A stretch of 13,300 bases of DNA from JBILVQ01 sp044370375. GTDB taxonomy: Bacteria; Bacteroidota; Bacteroidia; UBA4408. The notes below the pieces were generated by a model. It was given only the letters and a program-made list of their open reading frames with translations, was not told where the DNA came from and did no database searches. Both the position numbers and the translations under genes were made by a program. Of the stretch, positions 7,954-13,300 are shown piece after piece (the stretch's first letter is position 1; each line of letters starts with the position of its first letter). The DNA lies in contig JBILVQ010000067.1 in NCBI GenBank assembly GCA_044370375.1, forward strand, positions 1-13,300, read 5' to 3'.

Positions 7954-8577
7954 ATGATTGCAATTCAAGGTTCAGGGCTGGGAAAGAATTTTGGGAAGGA
8001 ATGGCTTTTCAGAAATTTATCTTTCCAAATTCATGAGGGTGGGAGAGTGGTTGTTTTAGGACCTAATGGCTCCGGAAAATCAACCCTGTTGCAAATTGTT
8101 TCCGGCTATATGGTTCCTTCTGAGGGTTCTGTTAGCTGGTCCCAAAATCTTGCTTTATTTCCTCGTGAAAAACTTTTTAGTACACTGTCCTATTCTTCTC
8201 CCTACCTCGAACTTTTTGAAGAATTGTCGCCCGTAGAGTTAATTGAATTCCAGCGGGTAAATAAACCATTTTTAAATAATCTTTCTGCAACTGAAATCCT
8301 TCGAATTGCTGAACTCGAAAGATATGCAAATCGTCAGGTGCGTTTTTTTTCTTCAGGGATGAAGCAGCGACTGAAAAATGCCCTCGCTATCTTGTCGGAT
8401 ACCTCCCTTTTATTGCTCGATGAGCCCTGTTCAAACTTTGATAAAGATGCAGTAAATTGGTATAAAGCTGTGATTGAAAAATTCACTGCAGGAAAAACAA
8501 TTATTGTTTGCTCAAACCATCAAAGCGATGAACATTTTTTTTGCACCCAAAGCATTGATGTGCGTCATTTTCGTTAA
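7954..8577 (+). CDS. ABC transporter ATP-binding protein, no permease alongside
   Basis: A 207-aa single nucleotide-binding domain. Seen: Walker A GPNGSGKST (36-44), signature FSSGMKQR (132-139; canonical LSGGQ-like region), Walker B LLLLDEP (152-158) and switch His H189 (CSNHQ). The usual Q-loop Gln is not where expected: the segment reads LSYSSPYLEL (78-87), with P83 at about that position. No membrane segment is present, so it needs a partner encoded elsewhere or acts as a soluble ATPase. The start is the ATG 10 bp after lpxA; an in-frame ATG at 7855 lies inside lpxA and would add about 33 residues ahead of the ABC fold, so it is rejected. As last gene of the lpx operon an envelope-related role is possible, but this is inference. 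The heme exporter ATPase CcmA is a distant look-alike. Confidence 0.85.
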   Translation: MIAIQGSGLGKNFGKEWLFRNLSFQIHEGGRVVVLGPNGSGKSTLLQIVSGYMVPSEGSVSWSQNLALFPREKLFSTLSYSSPYLELFEELSPVELIEFQRVNKPFLNNLSATEILRIAELERYANRQVRFFSSGMKQRLKNALAILSDTSLLLLDEPCSNFDKDAVNWYKAVIEKFTAGKTIIVCSNHQSDEHFFCTQSIDVRHFR

Positions 8578-8590
8578 GTAAAAATTTACT
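8577..8590. terminator. Weak AT-rich hairpin between convergent genes
   Basis: AGTAAA and TTTACT form a 14-bp inverted repeat with a 2-nt centre, in the 19-bp gap between the convergent ABC ATPase and pdxA genes. It is short and AT-rich, so its value as a bidirectional terminator is uncertain, but nothing else there could serve. Confidence 0.3.
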
Positions 8591-8596
8591 CCCTGT

Positions 8597-9667
8597 TTAA
8601 TTTTGTCTTTCTCTTCTTTGGGGATTAATCTTCAATGGATTTTCAGCAAGGATTTTATGTTGTTCACGCTTGCAGAAAATATCAATCGCCAGATAAACAG
8701 CATTTCGAAATGAGTTTTCCGAGGCAATATATTTTCCGGCAATGTCATAGGCCGTACCATGATCCGGAGAGGTGCGAACAACAGGCAATCCGGCAGTGAA
8801 ATTGATGCCCGTTTCAAACGCCAGGGTCTTGAAAGGAATTAAACCCTGATCGTGATACATAGAAATTACTCCATCGAAATTTTTATAATTTCCGCTTGCA
8901 AAGAACCCATCCGCAGGATAAGGACCCATCACTAACATTCCTTCCTCTTTAAGCTTTTCTAACGATGGAATAATAACCTTTTGCTCCTCATCGCCAATGA
9001 CGCCTCCATCTCCGGCATGAGGATTTAAAGCTAACACAGCAATTTTTGGTTTCCTGATACCGAAATCGTTTTGCAACGATTTACTAAACACTTTTGTTTT
9101 TTCTATGATTCGTCCCTGGGTGATGGCTGAGGCTACCTTCGCCAAAGGCAAATGGCCTGTTAAGGTGGCAATTCTTAGTTGTTCACTGATTAACACCATT
9201 AAACTTTCCTTTGCCTGAAATGTTTGGGTCAGATATTCTGTATGCCCCGGAAAATTAAACGATTCACTTTGAATGGAGTGTTTGTTAATGGGTGCAGTTA
9301 CCAAAGCATCAATTTTACCCTCCTTGTAATCTTTTATCGCAGCCTCAAGGGAGGCAACTGCGAGCTTTCCTGCTCCCTCATTTTCTTTGCCAAAATCAAT
9401 TCTTATCTCTTCATCATAACAGTTGATGATATTTAAATATTTGCTACCTGCCTCTTCAGGATCTTTGATGAGATGGAAGCTGAAGTCTGAAACGTTAACT
9501 AGTTTCCGGTAAAGCGTTGCAGCTTTGGCTGAACAATATAAAATGGGCAAACAATCTTGAAGCAATCTGTTATCTGCAAAGGTTTTCATGATGACTTCAA
9601 GACCAATGCCATTGATGTCGCCACAGCTAATTCCAATTTTTACCGGATTCCCGTCTGCTTTTTTCAT
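8597..9667 (-). CDS. pdxA: 4-hydroxythreonine-4-phosphate dehydrogenase PdxA
   Basis: PdxA oxidises 4-phosphohydroxy-L-threonine with NAD in the DXP-dependent pyridoxal phosphate pathway; the product feeds PdxJ. The 356-aa protein shows the N-terminal ISCGDINGIG (13-22), the substrate segment VTAPINKHSI (123-132), FPGHTEYL (139-146), and the three metal-binding His residues H172 (TGHLPLAKV), H217 (LNPHAGDGG) and H272 (MYHDQGLIPFK), each at +6 from E. coli H166, H211 and H266. The C-terminal segment GLPVVRTSPDHGTAYDIAG (293-311) is also typical. Length is slightly above the 330-aa norm because of a basic tail. ATG start, 17 bp downstream of pepA, so probably cotranscribed with it; it runs convergent to the lpx operon. 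Confidence 0.96.
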   Translation of the reverse strand: MKKADGNPVKIGISCGDINGIGLEVIMKTFADNRLLQDCLPILYCSAKAATLYRKLVNVSDFSFHLIKDPEEAGSKYLNIINCYDEEIRIDFGKENEGAGKLAVASLEAAIKDYKEGKIDALVTAPINKHSIQSESFNFPGHTEYLTQTFQAKESLMVLISEQLRIATLTGHLPLAKVASAITQGRIIEKTKVFSKSLQNDFGIRKPKIAVLALNPHAGDGGVIGDEEQKVIIPSLEKLKEEGMLVMGPYPADGFFASGNYKNFDGVISMYHDQGLIPFKTLAFETGINFTAGLPVVRTSPDHGTAYDIAGKYIASENSFRNAVYLAIDIFCKREQHKILAENPLKINPQRRERQN

Positions 9668-9684
9668 GTTTTTCCTTTTGAAAT

Positions 9685-11121
9685 TTATTTACTGTTTTTT
9701 TTGATTTTTGAAGACCATTGACATCTTTTGATAAGGTAAGCAAGAGCCATTCGAACACCGGCACCTGTACCGCCCGCGGGTTGGTAATGATAATTACTAT
9801 CAAGGAAAGCAGGGCCGGCAATGTCGAAATGTATCCATGGATAATCAGTAAAATGCTCCAGAAATTTTCCTGCGGTAATGGCACCGCCAACCGGGCCTCC
9901 GATGTTTTTAATGTCGCCAACTTTCGATACAATCAACTCACCGTATTCATCCCACAAAGGAAATTCAACCAGCCTTTCCCAACTTTCTTCACCGGCATTT
10001 TTCCAAAGCTCCCAATCTTTTGCCTCCGTTTTTTGCATGGCCACAATTCCATATTTACCAATTGCATTTGCTGCGGCCCCTGTGAGTGTTGCAAAATCAA
10101 CAACTAATTCCGGATTATACTTTTTAGCGTATAATAATGCATCGGCTAAGATCATTCTGCCCTCTGCATCAGTGTTTAATACTTCAACGCTTTTTCCATT
10201 GTTCATCCTGATGATATCTCCTGCTACATAGGCATTTCCCGACGGACGGTTGTCTGTGGAAGGAATCAAACCGATTAAATGTACCGGAAGTTTTAACGCT
10301 GCAGCTGCAATAAGAATGGCTGCTGCTGTTGCTGCTCCTCCCATATCACATTTCATGGTCTCCATTCCGTTTCCTACTTTGATATTCATGCCACCCGTAT
10401 CATACACCACTCCTTTCCCAACAAAAACGATGGGTGAAGAGTTAATTACTTTAGCAGGCTTGTATTCCATCACCGTAAAAGTGGGGGGGTCAATACTTCC
10501 TTTGTTGACGGCAAGCAGGCCGGCCATCTTTAATGTTTCAATTTTTTTCTTGTTGAAAATCTCAACCCTAACACCTGCTTTCGTCCCTTGCTTTTTTATG
10601 CGACCAGCAAGTTCTAACGCGTTTAAAACATTGGACGGTTCATTCACCAGATCCCTTGCAAAGAACACCGCTTCCTGAATAATACTTAGTTGCTGCAGTT
10701 CTTTGCGTTCTAGGCTTTGCGGACTAATAAGAAACGTTAGTTTGTTACGCTCTTTTTTTTCTGATTTGTATAGGTTGAATTGATAAGATGCTAACATTAA
10801 ACCTTCGCAAAAGGCTAATAATTGCTGTTTTGGGATGTAGGATTCAATGGATATCTCAGAAATCCCTTCGCCTGAAACAGATGACCAAAATTGAGCTCCA
10901 CATCTTCTGCTTTTTTCGTTTAACTCATTGATGGATTTCTTTTTATCAGCGATGTTGATGATCCATAAAGGATGTTGATCACGATAAAAAAAGTAAATTT
11001 TTTTATCGTTGCTTTCCTTTATTTTTTTTAGTTCATTACTCCTCAGCAATTGATCTTTTTCGCCATCCCAAAGCACAACTTTAGGCCCTTGATATTTATT
11101 CGATGGATGTAGTTTGATCAT
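9685..11121 (-). CDS. pepA: Leucyl aminopeptidase (M17 family)
   Basis: A cytosolic two-metal aminopeptidase that removes N-terminal residues from peptides, of 478 aa (E. coli PepA has 503). The N-terminal macro-like domain (about 1-150) is weakly conserved, as usual. The catalytic domain carries all key residues at a constant offset from E. coli: K236, D241 and K248 in VGKGVVYDTGGMNIK, D259 in KCDMGGA, and D318, E320 and R322 in the NTDAEGRM signature. The C-terminal part includes FPLWDEY (387-393) and HFDIAGPAF (431-439). ATG start with a well-formed promoter 14 nt upstream. First gene of pepA-pdxA; transcribed divergently from mqnC. Confidence 0.95.
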   Translation of the reverse strand: MIKLHPSNKYQGPKVVLWDGEKDQLLRSNELKKIKESNDKKIYFFYRDQHPLWIINIADKKKSINELNEKSRRCGAQFWSSVSGEGISEISIESYIPKQQLLAFCEGLMLASYQFNLYKSEKKERNKLTFLISPQSLERKELQQLSIIQEAVFFARDLVNEPSNVLNALELAGRIKKQGTKAGVRVEIFNKKKIETLKMAGLLAVNKGSIDPPTFTVMEYKPAKVINSSPIVFVGKGVVYDTGGMNIKVGNGMETMKCDMGGAATAAAILIAAAALKLPVHLIGLIPSTDNRPSGNAYVAGDIIRMNNGKSVEVLNTDAEGRMILADALLYAKKYNPELVVDFATLTGAAANAIGKYGIVAMQKTEAKDWELWKNAGEESWERLVEFPLWDEYGELIVSKVGDIKNIGGPVGGAITAGKFLEHFTDYPWIHFDIAGPAFLDSNYHYQPAGGTGAGVRMALAYLIKRCQWSSKIKKNSK

Positions 11122-11135
11122 CAGTGTTTTTTTTG

Positions 11136-11165
11136 CAAAGATAGCAAGCCATTGGCATCCACCAA
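11136..11165 (-). promoter_or_regulatory. Promoter of pepA-pdxA
   Basis: On the minus strand TTG (11163-11165) is followed after 19 nt by TATCTTTG (11136-11143), an exact match to the Bacteroidota TTG-N19-TAnnTTTG promoter. The -7 box ends 14 nt before the pepA ATG, implying a leader of only a few nucleotides. It is the best-formed promoter in the window. Confidence 0.75.
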
Positions 11166-11305
11166 TTCTAAGTTGCTTTCAAGCTTTTTCAGTTGCCACT
11201 GTTTCTACACGAACAGAAAGGCATCAAATAAACTTTTGTGCGCGGAATTTGTTGAGTTATCGCATTTGGAAGCAATCAATGCTGTTTTCCCTCTTCTAAT
11301 TTTTC

Positions 11306-11313
11306 TAACTTTG
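11306..11313 (+). promoter_or_regulatory. -7 box of mqnC, 4 nt before the ATG
   Basis: TAACTTTG is an exact TAnnTTTG match and only CACC separates it from the ATG of mqnC. Transcription would be expected to begin at or within the start codon, implying a leaderless or almost leaderless mRNA. No clear -33 TTG is found at 17-23 nt upstream. Confidence 0.6.
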
Positions 11314-11317
11314 CACC

Positions 11318-12442
11318 ATGCAAATTAATCAATTACTAACCAGAGCCTTAGCCGAAGAATTTCTTTCGGTAGAGGAAGGCCTGTTTTTGTTTTTAAAGGC
11401 ACCCATGAACGATTTAGCTTGGGTGGCCGATCAATTAAGACGAAAGAGAAAACCCGGAAATATTGTAACCTGGATTATCGACAGAAATGTTAATACTACC
11501 AATGTTTGTTTAGCGAATTGTAAGTTTTGTAATTTTTTCAGAGTGCCCGGTCATCAGGACTCCTACATCACTACCATCGATCAGTACAAAAGAAAAATTG
11601 AGGAAACCTTTCGCTATGGAGGAAATCAATTGCTTTTGCAGGGTGGACATCATCCAGATTTAGGCCTCGCTTACTACGTTGATTTATTTAAAGAGTTAAA
11701 AAGGCTCTACCCTGAATTGAAGTTGCATGCTCTTGGGCCTCCTGAAATTGCACATATTACCAAATTAGAAAAATCAACACACACCGAAGTTCTTGGAGCC
11801 CTTATTGATGCAGGACTTGATTCCTTGCCGGGCGCAGGGGCCGAAATTCTGAATGATAGGGTCAGAAGGTTAATTTCTAAAGGAAAATGCAGTGGTAGAG
11901 AGTGGCTTCAGGTTATGGAGGCAGCCCACCAGTTAAAGCTTACCACTTCTGCTACCATGATGTTTGGACATGTAGAAACACTTCGTGAGAGATTTGAACA
12001 CCTTGTCTTATTGCGTGAGGTGCAAGCTAAAAAGCCGGCTGATGCAAAAGGTTTCATTGCCTTTATTCCTTGGCCCTTCCAGGATGACGGAACCTTATTA
12101 AGAAGACATAAGGGAATTAGAAATACCGTAAGTGGTGAAGAATACATCCGCATGTTGGCCCTTAGCAGAATTATGCTTCCGAACATCGATAATATTCAAG
12201 CCTCTTGGCTAACTGTTGGTAAACAAGTTGCACAAATTTGCTTACATGCAGGCGCCAACGATTTTGGTAGTATAATGATTGAAGAGAATGTAGTTTCGGC
12301 TGCAGGTGCACCCCACCGCTTCACAGCCGACGGTATTCAACAGTCGATTATTGATGCAGGATTTGAACCCCGTTTGAGAACCCAACAATATGAGTTCCGC
12401 GAGCTCCCCAAAAGCATTGAGCAACAGGTTATTGATTACTAA
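11318..12442 (+). CDS. mqnC: Cyclic dehypoxanthine futalosine synthase MqnC
   Basis: A radical SAM enzyme of the futalosine menaquinone pathway that cyclises dehypoxanthine futalosine. The 374-aa protein carries the CxxxCxxC iron-sulfur motif at C64, C68 and C71 (TNVCLANCKFCNF), LQGGHHPDLGL (107-117), HALGPPEI (137-144), SLPGAGAEIL (169-178), TTSATMMFGHVET (209-221) and FIPWPFQ (249-255). GAGAEIL and the FIPWPFQ segment favour MqnC over its paralogue MqnE (aminofutalosine synthase). The ATG at 11318 lies directly behind the promoter box. It stands alone, divergent from pepA, with no other mqn gene in view. Confidence 0.92.
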   Translation: MQINQLLTRALAEEFLSVEEGLFLFLKAPMNDLAWVADQLRRKRKPGNIVTWIIDRNVNTTNVCLANCKFCNFFRVPGHQDSYITTIDQYKRKIEETFRYGGNQLLLQGGHHPDLGLAYYVDLFKELKRLYPELKLHALGPPEIAHITKLEKSTHTEVLGALIDAGLDSLPGAGAEILNDRVRRLISKGKCSGREWLQVMEAAHQLKLTTSATMMFGHVETLRERFEHLVLLREVQAKKPADAKGFIAFIPWPFQDDGTLLRRHKGIRNTVSGEEYIRMLALSRIMLPNIDNIQASWLTVGKQVAQICLHAGANDFGSIMIEENVVSAAGAPHRFTADGIQQSIIDAGFEPRLRTQQYEFRELPKSIEQQVIDY

Positions 12443-12451
12443 ACAGGGGAA

Positions 12452-12595
12452 AAGACCGTGATCATTGGTTAAGGCTTTTAGCCGCCGGGTCTTGTGCCGA
12501 TTTTTGCTTTCTTTAAGAAACCAACGTTGGTATCTGTTTTATTATTGCCTTATCAGGATATACTTGTCTAAGATTACAGTTTTACGCTGTATCTT
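12452..12595 (+). ncRNA. Structured transcript region downstream of mqnC (possible sRNA or 3' UTR)
   Basis: Successive inverted repeats: AAGACC (12452-12457) with GGTCTT (12488-12493) enclosing GGCT-TTT-AGCC (12473-12483); TTTCTT-T-AAGAAA (12508-12520); the palindrome CCAACGTTGG (12521-12530); and AAGAT-t-ACAG (12570-12579) with CTGTATCTT (12587-12595), loop TTTTACG. They are followed by the terminator-like hairpin at 12628. This could be the folded mqnC 3' UTR or an independent small RNA; no consensus promoter was found for the latter. Confidence 0.3.
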
Positions 12596-12627
12596 CTCTT
12601 AGTCCCGATGATATTTACAAAAATTAA

Positions 12628-12692
12628 TAAATGAGGATGCCGGGAAAAAAAGTCCTAACCCCTTAAAACTTAATCCCGGCATCCTCGTTTTT
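12628..12692 (+). terminator. Terminator-like hairpin with 13-bp perfect stem
   Basis: GAGGATGCCGGGA (12633-12645) and TCCCGGCATCCTC (12674-12686) are perfect inverted repeats. One U-G and about three A-U pairs extend the stem outward, and TTTTT (12688-12692) follows. The loop is 28 nt, long for an intrinsic terminator, with a weak AGT/ACT pairing inside. It is the likely end of mqnC transcription, about 190 bp after the stop. The upstream A-rich flank could allow function in reverse as well. Confidence 0.7.
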
Positions 12693-12814
12693 ATTTGTAA
12701 CAATATTTGTGCCAAAAAACATTTTTTTTATTGTTTTATTGTTTTTTTTCTTTGTTGACTGTCTAAAACCTTGAAAAAAAGAAGTTTACCGCTTTTTCTT
12801 TCGTTGCTCATCGT

Positions 12815-12873
12815 ATTTTAGTTCTTTTTCAAAATATTATTTTGAATTTTAGTTCTTTTTCAAAATATTATTT
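12815..12873. repeat. Perfect 28-bp tandem direct repeat, 31-bp period
   Basis: Copies at 12815-12842 and 12846-12873 are identical, each beginning ATTTTAGTTC and ending AATATTATTT, separated by TGA. Each contains TTCAAAAT; in the first copy this pairs with ATTTTGAA (12828-12835 and 12839-12846) as an 8-bp inverted repeat with a 3-nt centre. A third TTTCAAAAT follows at 12871. The 31-bp period is about three helical turns, so two copies would be bound on the same DNA face. No mobile element is attached. Confidence 0.8.
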
Positions 12874-12892
12874 CAAAATTAATTGAATATTA

Positions 12893-12912
12893 ACACAAAT
12901 GCACTTTTGTGT
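12893..12912. repeat. 7-bp inverted repeat
   Basis: ACACAAA (12893-12899) and TTTGTGT (12906-12912) flank a 6-nt centre. It sits between the 28-bp tandem repeats and the putative promoter of the last gene, so it could be an operator, or chance in AT-rich DNA. Confidence 0.4.
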
Positions 12913-12926
12913 GAAAATACTTAGGC

Positions 12927-12958
12927 AATGACCTTTGGTTTTTGGCGAAAGGTTCATT
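12927..12958 (+). repeat. Hairpin-forming inverted repeat with one bulge
   Basis: AATGACCTTT (12927-12936) pairs with AAAGGT(T)CATT (12948-12958), ten base pairs with a single T bulge around an 11-nt loop. It overlaps the putative -33/-7 region for the downstream gene, so as DNA it may be an operator rather than an RNA structure. Confidence 0.4.
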
Positions 12959-12965
12959 AATTTAG
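12935..12965 (+). promoter_or_regulatory. Weak candidate promoter for the gene at 13238
   Basis: TTG (12935-12937) and TAATTTAG (12958-12965; one mismatch to TAnnTTTG) are spaced by 20 nt. If used, it gives a 5' leader of about 265 nt. The match is imperfect. Confidence 0.3.
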
Positions 12966-13000
12966 CCCTGTGTTCAATGGTGAAGCTATGTTTTCGAGCG

Positions 13001-13074
13001 ATCGCATTCGGTATCGTGCGTTATTGGGTATTTTACCCCTTAACCGGATATGGAATGCGATTTTTTTTGCATTC
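13001..13074 (+). promoter_or_regulatory. Attenuator-like leader with two mutually exclusive stems
   Basis: ATCGCATTC (13001-13009) is perfectly complementary to GAATGCGAT (13053-13061), which runs straight into eight Ts (13061-13068): a stem plus U-run, as in an intrinsic terminator. Its large loop holds a second hairpin, GTTA-tt-GGGTA-TTT-TACCC-ct-TAAC (13020-13044). The same GAATGCGA can instead pair with TTGCATTC (13067-13074) around a T-rich loop, which would break the terminator-like stem. The base pairing is visible; a regulatory function is inferred. It matches no riboswitch class I know. Confidence 0.4.
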
Positions 13075-13134
13075 AAGTTTCCCGGGCACCAAACAACCCC
13101 AATTATTAACCTCTTAAAAATCCAACAATTGCCT

Positions 13135-13221
13135 ATGAGGAAGGAAACAAACGCAAACGGCTTGAAGCTCATCGCTCAACCCAAATCTCAAACACGATTT
13201 ACAATTAACCTTAATTACTAA
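13135..13221 (+). CDS. Possible 28-codon upstream ORF
   Basis: An ATG at 13135 opens 28 codons ending in TAA 16 nt before the ATG at 13238, in another frame. The peptide is polar and basic, starting MRKETNANG and ending TINLNY. It has no recognisable domain or run of one amino acid. It could be a translated leader peptide or a chance ORF; I favour chance slightly. Confidence 0.2.
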   Translation: MRKETNANGLKLIAQPKSQTRFTINLNY

Positions 13222-13237
13222 CCCCAAAATCACACAA

Positions 13238-13300
13238 ATGAAAAAGCCAGTCTATTTAAAACTGTCGCTTGTGCTAAGTGCAATGCTATTAGTAGCAACG
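13238..13300 (+). CDS. N-terminus of an exported protein (cut by window end)
   Basis: Only 21 codons are visible. They read MKKPVYLK followed by a hydrophobic run (LSLVLSAMLLVAT), which has the charge and length of a Sec signal peptide h-region; the cleavage site is not reached. The A-rich stretch CACACAAATG before the start is usual for Bacteroidota, which rarely use Shine-Dalgarno sites. The long leader and repeats upstream suggest a regulated envelope or secreted protein, perhaps a TonB-dependent receptor or type IX cargo, but the class cannot be read from this fragment. Confidence 0.65.
   Translation, partial: MKKPVYLKLSLVLSAMLLVAT

Larger units (their letters stand above)
12443..13237. 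other. 795-bp non-coding region between mqnC and a secreted-protein gene
   Basis: I find no convincing protein gene here. The region holds, in order, several stem-loops after mqnC, a strong hairpin plus T-run (12628-12692), T-rich sequence with a doubled TTTTATTG (about 12726-12745), a perfect 28-bp tandem repeat (12815-12873), two further inverted repeats (12893-12912, 12927-12958), a weak promoter-like element and a structured leader before the gene at 13238. It does not match tmRNA, RNase P RNA, SRP RNA or a tRNA as far as I can see. Confidence 0.7.

Noticed and set aside
10483..10489. G7 homopolymer inside pepA as a phase-variation tract
   Set aside because: Seven bases encoding conserved-looking residues in a housekeeping gene is weak evidence; the frame is intact.
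11122..11317. Possible small gene between pepA and mqnC
   Set aside because: The only open frame is about 60 codons, has no recognisable features and overlaps both divergent promoters.
12815..12873. CRISPR-like direct repeats
   Set aside because: There are only two copies with a 3-bp spacer, no cas genes and no typical array layout.
12998..13005. GCGATCGC palindrome (HIP1-like octamer)
   Set aside because: A single occurrence in the window; not evidence of a repeat family here, though it abuts the leader stem.
12970..13221. 83-codon ORF on the plus strand, and an overlapping minus-strand ORF
   Set aside because: Neither shows a recognisable domain; both lie across the inverted repeats and look like open frames by chance.

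Overview
The window looks like ordinary chromosome of a Bacteroidota bacterium of moderate to low GC. Three things point there: a PorX-type regulator of the type IX secretion system (response-regulator receiver plus PglZ-like domain), the LpxC-FabZ fusion typical of this phylum, and promoters of the TTG...TAnnTTTG type in front of several genes. Two CDS open with GTG. The family or genus cannot be fixed from what is here; mqnC shows menaquinone made by the futalosine route, which only part of the phylum uses.

Layout. (1) 24-3341, minus strand: porX, tsaE and ald, read in that order; tsaE starts directly after the porX stop, while ald has its own promoter. (2) 3342-3440: a compact divergent control region with face-to-face promoters and an 11-bp direct repeat. 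(3) 3441-8577, plus strand: a tight operon of an HD-domain phosphohydrolase, lpxD, lpxC-fabZ, lpxA and a lone ABC ATPase. It covers the acyl-transfer and deacetylation steps of early lipid A synthesis plus the fatty-acid dehydratase. (4) 8597-11121, minus strand: pepA then pdxA (leucyl aminopeptidase and a vitamin B6 enzyme) behind a good consensus promoter. (5) 11318-12442, plus strand: mqnC, whose -7 box lies only 4 nt before the ATG, suggesting a leaderless mRNA. (6) 12443-13237: a 795-bp gap with several inverted repeats, a strong terminator-like hairpin, a perfect 28-bp tandem repeat and a leader with two mutually exclusive stems. (7) 13238-13300: the first 21 codons of a gene starting with a signal-peptide-like sequence, cut off by the window edge.

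All complete genes are recognisable core functions; I see no defence island, prophage, CRISPR array, IS element, tRNA or rRNA. The least explained part is the non-coding region 12443-13237, especially the attenuator-like leader at about 12966-13237. Protein-level oddities are a Gln where alanine dehydrogenase normally has its catalytic His, a Gln in place of a conserved LpxA active-site His, and an ABC ATPase without the usual Q-loop Gln.
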